NCBI RefSeq assembly: GCF_009363075.1
Contig: NZ_CP045293.1
Coordinates: 1,240,001-1,304,000, forward strand
Length of the DNA stretch: 64,000 bases
Source of the DNA: Paenibacillus guangzhouensis
GTDB taxonomy: Bacteria; Bacillota; Bacilli; Paenibacillales; Paenibacillaceae
Direction: 5' to 3'
The notes below the pieces were generated by a model. It made no database searches. It was given only the letters and a program-made list of their open reading frames with translations, and was not told where the DNA came from. Made by a program: the position numbers and the translations under genes. Positions within the stretch are counted from its first letter, which is position 1. Each line of letters begins with the position of its first letter. Below, piece after piece: positions 8,432-16,877 of the stretch.

Positions 8432-10433
8432 GCAGAGCAGCAAACGATGGCAGATGCGAGAGCGCTCATGAAGGGGGATGTCAAACAAAATGCGAAAGGG
8501 GTCATCCTGCAACAACGGCCACTAACTGCTGGTCAACGGGCTTCATGGGATCGATGGGGGAACTACGCAATCCAATACTTAAAGGATTCTTCCTCCTGGT
8601 ATCGAGCAGCGCCGATTCCAACGATATTATTTGGATTTTTCAGAGGTCTAACGCTACAAATCCAGAGAGCGACCTTAATCGATCGCATGCAGAAATATAA
8701 AGGGGATGCTGAGGTTGCAGCTTTGCTACAGATGATGCAACAAGGTTCGATGCAAGAGCAGATCGAAGCCCAGCAGAAATTAGAACAGATCAGCAAAGCG
8801 CTAATCGAGGTAGGACGATGCCAAGCAGCTTATGAGGTATATAAGCAGTTTGGACAGACCGCCTATATGGAAGGGGCGCATGCTGCGGCGGAGAAGGCAA
8901 GGGGAATGCTGTCGGGGCTTGGGATGAATCGTTCATATTATGATACGGATGTGAACTTGAGATCCGAATATAAGGGAGCACCGTTATCTGCATGTCAGTA
9001 CAATCCGCTGAAGAATGACCATTCGGTAATGCCTACGGATGATCGGCTTCTCACCATGATTCGACTTAGCATGGCGGACCAAGAATACAGGAAATGGGCG
9101 TTCGTGAACTATGATGATATCGTAGAAGAGATTCGAAGAACAGATATTGTAGCGGAAGCCCAGAAACAGATTGAAGCGAATCTTCCGCCCTACGAAGCTG
9201 CCGGACGGTACATCCATTACACCAGATAACAAAAATAATGAGATGACGTTGAAGTATTTTCAAGAGCATATACAAAACGATAAGATGGTGAATGCGCCTC
9301 TTGAATACATAATGTGGTTAGATGACACCTATGGCAAAACCGAATGGCGAAAAAAAGTGGAAATGGTCGATGGTGTACTGAGAGGGTTTACGGTAGGTCT
9401 AATAACTGAGACAGTGAACGGGGTCGTTGGCACACTGGAATTTGCTTTTAATTTTGTCGTAGATCCAGCGAAGACAACGAAGGAAGTCGTTGACACCGTA
9501 AGTTATCTAGCAGATAACCCCGAAGTACTCGTCGAAGCGGCGAAAAAAATGTATACTGATTTTGAAACAGCCACCCCGGAGAAAAGGGCGGAGATGATTG
9601 GCGCGGTAGCATCCATGCTCGTGCCTGGAGTATCCGTAACGAAGATTGGTAAGGTAGAAAAAGTGACGGAAGCGATGACATCGATCGCGAAAAAGGTGAA
9701 GAAGATCGATTATCCAACCTCCGTGTCCCGGCTTCAAGAGTCTTTTTCGAATATGTCGCCATATCGGCTGGCGATGACCCCCGAGGGTGTCATGATGATG
9801 GTGCCGAATACGAAGAAGATCGACTTCGGGGCATCGAAACCACCATCCTTACATGATGGACCGAATGTGTCTAAGATAGATGGGAAGGGTGAACCGGGGA
9901 AATCGGGGATTGAGGGGACGGGTAAATTCAATGATCCAGTTATAACGAAAACGAATAAAGGCTTAGAAGTTGAATTTGAAAATTCATACGGTAGTAAAAT
10001 AAAATGGGTTGAACAAAACCCTAAGAATATTCCAAATGCAATTGAAAGTGCAATGAGTAGTAGCAATGTTGGTAAAGCCATTGAGGGTAAAGTTGGAAAT
10101 TATGTTCAACAAAAGGTGGAAATAACAGGGTTCGGCTTAAAACTAGATAATATTTTTACTGGTAAACCAGCAGGAGATATTGATGTCATGACACAAAATC
10201 AAATTATAGAGATTAAGAAGTCAATGTCTGCTGTTAAAATGGATCAAATCGATAAGTATGTTAATCCAAGTAACTCTCAATTCTTTAATTATGAGGGCAG
10301 AGAGATTGTACTATATGTTGATGAGATTATTGATACCTTAAATCCACAAACAACTAAAATGATTCAAGAACTTAATAGTAAGGGTGTAACAGTTGTAAAT
10401 TCGCTCGAAGAGTTAGGAGGAGTATTGAAGTAA
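8432..10433 (+). pseudogene. Displaced toxin cassette 3, second PD-(D/E)XK-like tip
   Basis: Scaffold copy lacking about the first 95 residues, with an extra base near 9190 (CCGCCCTACGAAG against CCACCAACGAAG) that shifts the frame. The part from 9200 to 10433 is open again and includes IEGTG and a tip with AGDIDVMTQNQIIEIKKS. This is the same fold signature as toxin 1 but with substantial divergence over the tip. Its stop (TAATG) overlaps the start of the immunity gene by one base. As it stands the cassette lacks an intact N-terminus and is silent or makes only fragments (inference). Confidence 0.75.
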
Positions 10434-10918
10434 TGGGAATGTCATCCTTTTTATTATTTAAACGTGGAGAAAGTACTCCAGTAAATGATTTATTGAGGGA
10501 TATTAATAAAATATGTATAGAGGAGAATCTTTTTTTTGATAAAGATGAAGAAACTTACGATAGTGACGGGACACTAAAATACACTCGAGTATATATTAGT
10601 GACATACCATTTAGGGAGAATTATTCAAGACCTCTTTGCTTTAGCGTATATGATGAACCGTATGAATATCAATTAGTTAGTTTTAAATGGGATGATACGA
10701 ATAATGAATATTTTAAAGCAGTAGTATCTGACGATTTTGATGATAATGAAGATCTATTATTACGATTTTCCCATGCTATACTTAAGATCTATCCGACAGC
10801 AAAAATATGGGTTGAGGAAGAATGGTTTTATACTCTAGAGGATCTAGATAATATTACTAACATGCTGTACAAGAGTGATTGGTGCTACAAAGATCCAAGA
10901 GAAATAGCTCGAGATTAG
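10433..10918 (+). CDS. Immunity protein of cassette 3
   Basis: 161 residues, strongly acidic, starting at the ATG of TAATG shared with the toxin stop. It resembles the toxin 1 immunity protein in length and C-terminal pattern (WFYTLEDLDNITNM...S-DWC), consistent with the relatedness of the two tips. Whether each cross-protects is not visible from sequence. The gene ends before a strong terminator at 10965. Confidence 0.7.
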   Translation: MGMSSFLLFKRGESTPVNDLLRDINKICIEENLFFDKDEETYDSDGTLKYTRVYISDIPFRENYSRPLCFSVYDEPYEYQLVSFKWDDTNNEYFKAVVSDDFDDNEDLLLRFSHAILKIYPTAKIWVEEEWFYTLEDLDNITNMLYKSDWCYKDPREIARD

Positions 10919-10964
10919 TTGTGGTGGCTGATGATTTGCCAAAATAAGATCTTTACTATTAAGG

Positions 10965-10993
10965 GCCTTGAGGTTACTCTCAAGGCTTTTTTT
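10965..10993 (+). terminator. Terminator after cassette 3
   Basis: GCCTTGAG...CTCAAGGC, 8-bp stem with a 6-base loop and seven T residues, 47 bases after the immunity stop. Confidence 0.85.
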
Positions 10994-11276
10994 GGATGGC
11001 TACCCAGTGCCGAATGCACGCTACTTTCAACCAGCGACACATCTAACCCATGTAATACCCGTATAAAGATTCCGTTTCCTTTGTATGCACATCAAACGTT
11101 GTAAATTTATAACCTAAATAACGCTATTCCGTTATATCTAACTATCTATCAAACAAGATAATTAATTTACTACGATTCCCACATATTTATCAGGAGTTAT
11201 CAAACTAAAAACAACTGGTAGAATGACAGCTATATGATGCAATTACTTAAAAACTTGACAAATACACTTGATAAAC
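10994..11276 (+). repeat. Gene-free spacer with repeat C, copy 1
   Basis: The first 130 bases (GGCTACCCAGTGCCGAAT ... CATGTAATACC ... TATAACCTAAATAACGCTATT) match 34780-34912 closely and 20740-20815 partly. The remainder is AT-rich. No gene is supported here. Confidence 0.6.
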
Positions 11277-11280
11277 TTCC

Positions 11281-11327
11281 AAAAGCTCTTTCCCACTTGA
11301 ACCATGAGTTGGAATGAGCTTTTTTTG
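11281..11327 (+). terminator. Type A intercassette terminator, copy 3
   Basis: AAAAGCTCTTTCC...GGAATGAGCTTTTTTT hairpin, followed by the conserved cassette-entry sequence. Confidence 0.8.
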
Positions 11328-11340
11328 CATGCTCAGAATC

Positions 11341-11743
11341 AAAGCAGTATGAGACGAATAGTAAGATGCGAACAGGAAGTTTAAGCAGGCAGGATTTGAT
11401 TACATACAGTAAGATCCGAGCCGCAGAGCAGCAAACGATGTCGGATGCGAGAGCGCTCATGAAAGGTGATGTGGAGGCAAGATATGTGGGGGAGTCAGCA
11501 GCAACATCGACCGCTCAAGACAAAGCAACGGGACACATGGAATCGATGTGGCAACTTTATGATGCAGCTATTAAGGGATTCTCCCAAGTGGTATAAGGCA
11601 ATACCCTTTACCCCAGATAACAAAAATAATGAGATGACTTTCAAGTATTTCCAAGAGAATATTCAAAACGATACGATGATGAACCCGTTGCTTGAATACT
11701 TAACGTGGCTGGATGATACGTATGGCAAGACGGAATGGAGTAA
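11341..11743 (+). pseudogene. Degraded N-terminal part of toxin cassette 4
   Basis: Contains scattered scaffold pieces: AAEQQTMSDARALMKGDV, a rearranged middle, then PFTPDNKNNEMTFKYFQE and LLEYLTWLDDTYGKTEWS. Roughly 150 scaffold codons are missing and the frame changes before 11744. Cassette 5 at 13263 starts with the same degraded arrangement (MESMWQLYDA-IKGFSQV), so cassettes 4 and 5 share a common damaged ancestor. Confidence 0.6.
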
Positions 11744-12751
11744 ATGGTCGATGGTGTACTGAGAGGGTTTGCGGAAGGTCTAATTACAGAGACTGTGAAC
11801 GGGGGTGTTGGCACACTGGAATTTGCATATAAATTTGTCGTAGATCCAGAGAAGACAACGAAAGAAGTCGTAGACACCGTAAGTTATCTTGCAGCTAACC
11901 CCGAAGTACTCGTCGAAGCGGCGAAAAAAATGTATACTGATTTTGAATCAGCTTCACCGGAGAAAAAAGCGGAGATGATTGGCGCGGTAGCATCAATGCT
12001 CGTGCCTGGAGTATCCGTAACGAAGGTTGGTAAGGTAGAGAAAGTGACGGAAGCGATGACATCGATCGCGAAAAAGATGAAGAAGATCGATTATCCAACC
12101 TCCGTGTCCCGGCTTCAAGAGTCTTTTTCGAATATGTCGCCATATCGGCTGGCGATGACCCCCGAGGGTGTCATGATGATGGTGCCGAATACGAAGAAGA
12201 TCGACTTTGGGGCATCGAAACCGTCATCCTTACATGATGGACCGAATGTGTCTAAGATAGATGGGAAGAGTGATGCGGGAAGGCCGGAGTTTGGGGGGAC
12301 GGGTGATGTTCCTCCTTTCATAAAGATTTTTAACAATAGTGAAGAGGCTTTAGATCACGCAAATATTGGTGATTTTACAAAGAATCCTCGAACTGGTGCA
12401 ATACAAAAGATGAGCGGAGGGGGGCATGGACAAGATAATATAGATTTTCTTGAACAAAATGGAATTGAGTACAATATTGAAACAACATTTCCTAATGGGG
12501 TTCGGATAGGTAATGTACCTGAACATAAGTCTAAAGGAAAAAGGACAGGTACAGGACAAGCATGGTTTCCTTCTAATTGGAATAAGGAAGATATTAGGAG
12601 GGCAGGGGAGTATGTTGCAAACCTTCCCCAGAATCAAGAAATAGCTGATGGTGTTGGTGTGTTCGGCAATTATAATGGAGTTCGGGTAGGAGTTATTAAG
12701 ACAAATGGTGAAATAGGAACTGTTTTCCCTGATAATTCGATGCAACCCTAA
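11744..12751 (+). CDS. Truncated toxin, EndoU-type tip (cassette 4)
   Basis: Open frame of 335 codons from an internal Met of the scaffold (MVDGVLRGFAEGLITETV). It covers the hydrophobic part, the junction (here FGGTG) and a tip of about 135 residues. The tip has GGGHGQDNIDFL near its start, KGKRTGTGQAWFPSNWN in the middle and VRVGVIKTNGEIGTVFP at the end, which matches the bacterial EndoU pattern of RNase toxins. The initiation site has no convincing ribosome binding site, so it is best read as an orphan C-terminal module rather than a functional secreted toxin. The immunity gene follows 20 bases later. Confidence 0.68.
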   Translation: MVDGVLRGFAEGLITETVNGGVGTLEFAYKFVVDPEKTTKEVVDTVSYLAANPEVLVEAAKKMYTDFESASPEKKAEMIGAVASMLVPGVSVTKVGKVEKVTEAMTSIAKKMKKIDYPTSVSRLQESFSNMSPYRLAMTPEGVMMMVPNTKKIDFGASKPSSLHDGPNVSKIDGKSDAGRPEFGGTGDVPPFIKIFNNSEEALDHANIGDFTKNPRTGAIQKMSGGGHGQDNIDFLEQNGIEYNIETTFPNGVRIGNVPEHKSKGKRTGTGQAWFPSNWNKEDIRRAGEYVANLPQNQEIADGVGVFGNYNGVRVGVIKTNGEIGTVFPDNSMQP

Positions 12752-12771
12752 TTATTTGGAGGTATAAGAGA

Positions 12772-13074
12772 ATGTTCGATGAAAAAGTAAGAGCAATATT
12801 AGGTGCAAGAGCACTACTAGATGAGAATGACCCGAGAATAGAACAAAAGTGGATGGAATTGACCGATGCGCTGAGTGAGAATGAAGATTTAACATTAAAT
12901 TTTTTGAAGAATTGTACAAAGACAGAACTTAGTTTTTTAAGTGAGGTATTTGAAGATGTGGCGTACAATTTACAGAGTAAGAAGTATATCGAATTATTAT
13001 ATTTACTAGATAGTAGGTATCCTGACTTGGAATTGAAAAGACATATTCAGATTGCTGAGAGTTATATCGAATAA
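12772..13074 (+). CDS. Immunity protein of EndoU cassette 4
   Basis: 100 residues, acidic and almost entirely helical by composition, with a clear GGAGG site before ATG 12772. It follows the EndoU tip after 20 bases and is intact. Segments such as SEVFEDVAYNLQS recall small helical immunity proteins that accompany EndoU toxins in Bacilli; that memory-based link is not proven here. Confidence 0.65.
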   Translation: MFDEKVRAILGARALLDENDPRIEQKWMELTDALSENEDLTLNFLKNCTKTELSFLSEVFEDVAYNLQSKKYIELLYLLDSRYPDLELKRHIQIAESYIE

Positions 13075-13192
13075 AGTAAAGGTGCTCGTCAAAAATTTAG
13101 TGTAAACTTGCTTTACAACTCCAACAACAAGATCACTACATCTCAACCAACAAACCAACAATAAATGATTCAAACACTTGTTTAAACTTCCC

Positions 13193-13236
13193 AAAGCTCT
13201 TTCCCACTTGAACCATGAGTAGGAATGAGCTTTTTT
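13193..13236 (+). terminator. Type A intercassette terminator, copy 4
   Basis: AAAGCTCTTTCC...GGAATGAGCTTTTTT hairpin, preceded by the CAACAAACC spacer element. Confidence 0.8.
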
Positions 13237-13267
13237 GCATGCTCAGAATCAAAGGAGGATGAGACGA

Positions 13268-13539
13268 ATGGCAAGACGCGAACAGGAAGTTTAAGCAGGC
13301 AGGATTGATTTCACACAGTAAGATCCAAGCCGCAGAGCATCAAACGATATCGGATGCGAGAGCGCTCATGAAAGGTGATGTGAAGCAAGATGTGTGGGGG
13401 AGTCAGCAGCAACAGCGACCGCTCAAGACAAAGGAAACGGGACACATGGAATCGATGTGGCAACTTTATGATGCAACTATTAAGGGATTCTCCCAAGTGA
13501 AAAAGGAACACCCATTACGTCAAAAATAATGAGACGACG
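13268..13539 (+). pseudogene. Degraded N-terminal part of toxin cassette 5
   Basis: Begins ATGGCAAGACGCGAACAGGAAG and stops after a few codons, then shows the same rearranged scaffold pieces as cassette 4 (AAEHQTISDARALMKGDV; MESMWQLYDATIKGFSQV). A further frame break precedes 13540. Confidence 0.55.
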
Positions 13540-14634
13540 TTGAAGTATTTTCAAGAGCATGTACAAAACGATAAGATGATGAACCCGTTGCTTGAATACT
13601 TAACGTGGCTGGATGATACCTATGGAAGAACCGAATGGCGTAAAAATGTGGAAATGGTCGATGGTGTACTGAGAGGGTTTGCGGAAGGTCTAATTACAGA
13701 GACTGTGAATGGGATTGTTGGCACACTGGAATTTGCTTTTAATTTTGTCGTAGATCCAGCGAAGACAACGAAGGAAGTCGTTGACACCGTAAGTTATCTA
13801 GCAGATAACCCTGAAGTACTCGTCGAAGCAGCGAAAAAAATGTATACTGATTTTGAAACAGCTACCCCGGAGCAAAGGGCGGAGATGATTGGCGCGGTAG
13901 CATCAATGCTCGTGCCTGAAGTATCCGTAACGAAGATCGGTAAGGTAGAAAAAGTGACGGAAGCGATGACATCGATCGCGAAAAAGATGAAGAAGATCGA
14001 TTATCCAACCTCCGTGTCCCGGCTTCAAGAATCTTTTTCGAATATGCTGCCATATCGGCTGGCGATGACCCCCGAGGGTGTCATGATGATGGTGCCGAAT
14101 ACGAAGAAGATCGACTTCCGGGCATCGAAACCATCATCCTTACATGATGGACCGAATGTGTCTAAGATAGATGGGAAGGGTGATCCGGGGAAATCGGGGA
14201 TTGAGGGGACGGGTTATACTGGCGGAAGAAATCAAAAAGAATTGGATGATTTAGCTGGTGATCCATCACATGCAGGAAGAATTGAAGAGCAGGGGATAAA
14301 AGAAAGAAAAGTAGGATTAGATTTGGAAAGTCAAGGAAAGCTAGGACGTATAATACGTGACCCACAAAAAGATAAGGGCGCCGAATTTATTGATACAACA
14401 ACAGGTACAAAATGGGATGTAAAAAGTTTTGAATCTTATCCTAATGGTCATACTTCACCCAAAAAAGGGGCATTTACGGTTGAGAAATCTATGAATAAAA
14501 TATATACGGAGTTTGATCGTGGTCATAATGTAGTAATTGATACAAGAGAGCTAATCTCTGACCATGTAGCTCAATTGAAAAAAGCAATCGAAGAGGCTGG
14601 AATTTCAGATCGTATTATTTGGTATCCAGATTGA
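13540..14634 (+). CDS. Truncated toxin with WDVKSF nuclease-like tip (cassette 5)
   Basis: 364 codons from an internal Met (MKYFQEHVQNDKMMNPLLEY). It covers the late scaffold, IEGTG and a tip of about 138 residues: DPSHAGRI...EERKVGLDLE-like start, GAEFIDTTTGTKWDVKSF, then a C-terminal IDTRELISDH...IIWYPD. The E...D-x-K arrangement and flanking residues are those of a widespread CDI/WapA-type tip thought to have a restriction-endonuclease-like fold. The start lacks a good ribosome binding site, so this is an orphan module. The immunity gene starts 12 bases after the stop. Confidence 0.65.
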   Translation: MKYFQEHVQNDKMMNPLLEYLTWLDDTYGRTEWRKNVEMVDGVLRGFAEGLITETVNGIVGTLEFAFNFVVDPAKTTKEVVDTVSYLADNPEVLVEAAKKMYTDFETATPEQRAEMIGAVASMLVPEVSVTKIGKVEKVTEAMTSIAKKMKKIDYPTSVSRLQESFSNMLPYRLAMTPEGVMMMVPNTKKIDFRASKPSSLHDGPNVSKIDGKGDPGKSGIEGTGYTGGRNQKELDDLAGDPSHAGRIEEQGIKERKVGLDLESQGKLGRIIRDPQKDKGAEFIDTTTGTKWDVKSFESYPNGHTSPKKGAFTVEKSMNKIYTEFDRGHNVVIDTRELISDHVAQLKKAIEEAGISDRIIWYPD

Positions 14635-14645
14635 GGAGGATTTCG

Positions 14646-15257
14646 ATGACAACGTACAATAGTCAAAGTATTATTGATAAATTAGAATCTCATCGACTAT
14701 GGGTTGAAACTATCGGTAAACAAGGAGGAAAATTAGGAATAGATGAGATTGACTTAAGAGACATGGATTTAACAAAATATATGCTCGACCAGGCATATAT
14801 TACAGAATGTATATTTGATGGAATGTACTTACAGGGGAAAGATTTTCATTCTTCAGTATTATGTTCTTCGTCATTTAAAACTACAAATTTGTTGAATACT
14901 GATTTTTATCGAGCTGATTTATCATATGCAGATTTCTCAGATGCCAATCTTGAAAATGCTAGACTTGCTAAAGCTGATTGTTCTGAAACTCTGTTTAGTA
15001 AAGCTAACTTAGCGAATGCAAACTTAATGGCCTGTTCATTATATCTAACAGATTTTAGAAATGCAATTCTCACAAATGCAAATATTAGCTCTGCCTCTTT
15101 TAAGGGTACTTTACTAAAAGGTGCAGAACTATCAGGAATAACAGGGATAGAAGATGCATTGATTAAAAGCATTAATATTGGAACTTCAGAAAATCCAATA
15201 ATACTTGAAGATGAAGAAGCTGCTAGGTGGTTGAAAAATACTAGTACCTCACTGTAA
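14646..15257 (+). CDS. Pentapeptide-repeat immunity protein of cassette 5
   Basis: 203 residues from ATG 14646 with a GAGGAGG site 5 bases upstream. From about residue 60 to 165 it shows repeated A(D/N)LxxA-type pentapeptides (YRADLSYADFSDANLENARL; KANLANANL), which fold into a right-handed beta helix. Pentapeptide proteins are known immunity partners of several polymorphic toxins. Position directly behind the WDVKSF tip supports that role. A type B terminator follows. Confidence 0.75.
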   Translation: MTTYNSQSIIDKLESHRLWVETIGKQGGKLGIDEIDLRDMDLTKYMLDQAYITECIFDGMYLQGKDFHSSVLCSSSFKTTNLLNTDFYRADLSYADFSDANLENARLAKADCSETLFSKANLANANLMACSLYLTDFRNAILTNANISSASFKGTLLKGAELSGITGIEDALIKSINIGTSENPIILEDEEAARWLKNTSTSL

Positions 15258-15269
15258 GAACAAAAATAT

Positions 15270-15326
15270 AACATAAACAGGTCAATTATGGTTTATTGTC
15301 ACCAGGATTGGCCTGTTTATGTTTTA
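15270..15326 (+). terminator. Type B intercassette terminator, copy 1
   Basis: AACATAAACAGG...CCTGTTTATGTT perfect 12-bp stem extended by the GTC.ATTATGGT / ACCA.GATTGGC arm, T-rich tail. Relatives occur at 20820, 30538, 34929 and 38360. Confidence 0.8.
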
Positions 15327-15334
15327 ATTCCCTT

Positions 15335-15578
15335 TAAAGAGCACTGGCTAGTAGGGATGCTCGCTGGTGGATATAGTGCAGATGAAAAACCAAAAACCTG
15401 GTGCGAGATAAAAATCTTTACTAGGGGAGTGTGATTGATGAGGTACTTGAGGGGACAGGTGATATTCGACAGATTTCTTCTGAAGGGTTATGAAAAGAAT
15501 TGGAATTAACGGTTGCTCAAAGAAGTGAATTAGTTGAATATGCGCCAAAGTTTTTTGTAGATACTTCACGAGCAGAAT
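15335..15578 (+). pseudogene. Fragment of an alternative pre-toxin gene
   Basis: Bases 15339-15420 match the KEHWL...GMIAGGY region of the chimeric cassette at 38055-38140. A short EGTGDIRQISSEGL piece then reads as an IEGTG junction with the start of another tip (KELELTVAQRSELVEYA) before the sequence breaks into the duplicated pilin-like gene. This marks the left end of a second toxin unit inserted by recombination. Confidence 0.5.
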
Positions 15579-15823
15579 ACTTTTACGGTTCGATACGATG
15601 GATTCTTTACGCAAGAGATTCTTCAGGTGTTATCCCGAACACGAACGTTCCAGATGATGATCCAACAAGAAGATACAACATGCATGCAGGCGATCTGTTT
15701 AATGTCCGTATTGAGTCTAGAGGGACTACATTGGCTGAAAGAATGCGGTCACTCCTTTTCCATGGCACGAATATACCAATCATAGAACGATATGGGGGTA
15801 TGGTTCGAAGTGAAGCCCCTTAG
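15579..15823 (+). pseudogene. 5'-truncated second copy of the 181-residue pilin-like gene
   Basis: Identity with 1195-1438 starts abruptly at CTTTTACGGTTCGATACG and continues with few changes. One base is lost in GTTAT(T)CCCGAAC, which shifts the frame. The TM-encoding 5' half is absent. It shows that the duplication breakpoint lies within this gene. Confidence 0.75.
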
Positions 15824-16790
15824 TATTATTTTGTTATTTTTGATTATTGCCCTAGGGTTAGGGATGAGCCAAGATGCGAGGCAGGATATAAATGAACGAC
15901 ACGCGCAGACACAGAAGGAGTACGCCAATGCTTTTCAAGCTGCTGTTGATGACACGGGCGCTTATCTCGCTCGATTCGAAGCGCAACAAGTGACTTCTGG
16001 GATTCGCTATCAGCGAGAGAAGCAACTCGCATTCGATATGGATATTTTGAATGTGTTTTATGATAATCTAGCGCTGAAGTTCGGAATTGAGAGCAATTCA
16101 GCTGCAATTCAAAACTTAAAGGTACATATTCCAGCAATGGTCTTATTCCATTATAACGGCTACGAGCTTGTTACATTGGAAGATCGGTTGAATAACGGTG
16201 GGCAAACGGAGTTAACACCTGTGTTTTGGCCTATTCGTGCGTATAACTATACGCTGTCGAATGGGAATATATTATATTTCACACTCGATGATCAAGTGAC
16301 GATTTATGATCGATATAACAACCGTTTTCTCCAGGATTCTTTTTCGGATATACAAGCTATCACCAATACTGCACCCTTAGATGATTTACCAACGTTTCGT
16401 GAAATGAGGCAAAACACAATCGTCTCGCTTGTTGAACAGGACCTTGGCGGAGCGATTAACCGTCATTTAGAATTAGCAAAACGATTAGGGTTAAATATTC
16501 AGCTCACGATTCCTCGCGGGTTGAATGAGCAATCGATTCAAGATGTTGGATTTATGGCGTTTATTCAAGGGTATCCGCTACCAGGTGGTGAACGCTTGAC
16601 TACATATTCTTTTGGTGGAAGTGCAGTTATCCAGAGGAAACAACTCGTTGGCGTAATCATGGCGAATGGCGAAAATCATGCATATCCTAAGCAATGTGTT
16701 CCTGCAGCAGGTGCGACAGTGATAGAAAATTTATATGATTCGGAAGAAGCAGTTCTCAAAGGATATTTTGTACAAGAATGTGCACCATAA
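15810..16790 (+). CDS. Membrane-anchored hypothetical protein (second copy)
   Basis: 326 residues from GTG 15810, the same start context as at 1425. It is almost identical to the 1425-2405 protein, with changes such as H to N near position 290, and keeps the TM helix and the two C-terminal Cys residues. It again precedes a full-length toxin gene by 87 bases. Its conservation beside a truncated pilin-like neighbour suggests that this gene, and not the whole operon, is the one needed next to the toxin (inference). Confidence 0.75.
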   Translation: MKPLSIILLFLIIALGLGMSQDARQDINERHAQTQKEYANAFQAAVDDTGAYLARFEAQQVTSGIRYQREKQLAFDMDILNVFYDNLALKFGIESNSAAIQNLKVHIPAMVLFHYNGYELVTLEDRLNNGGQTELTPVFWPIRAYNYTLSNGNILYFTLDDQVTIYDRYNNRFLQDSFSDIQAITNTAPLDDLPTFREMRQNTIVSLVEQDLGGAINRHLELAKRLGLNIQLTIPRGLNEQSIQDVGFMAFIQGYPLPGGERLTTYSFGGSAVIQRKQLVGVIMANGENHAYPKQCVPAAGATVIENLYDSEEAVLKGYFVQECAP

Positions 16791-16877
16791 ATTTAGTAGA
16801 TTGAGACGTCATCTATCTCACCTAAGAGGAGCTTCACAACAAGAGAGAGGCATCTGAGCAGGAAAGGAGTAGACACT

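Noticed and set aside
10919-11104. Small reading frame directly after the cassette 3 immunity gene
   Set aside because: It runs through a strong terminator and repeat C, which recurs elsewhere without this frame.
15500-15823. 107-codon frame before the second membrane-protein gene
   Set aside because: Its first part is a toxin-tip remnant and the second part the frameshifted pilin-like gene; it is a fusion of fragments, not a gene.
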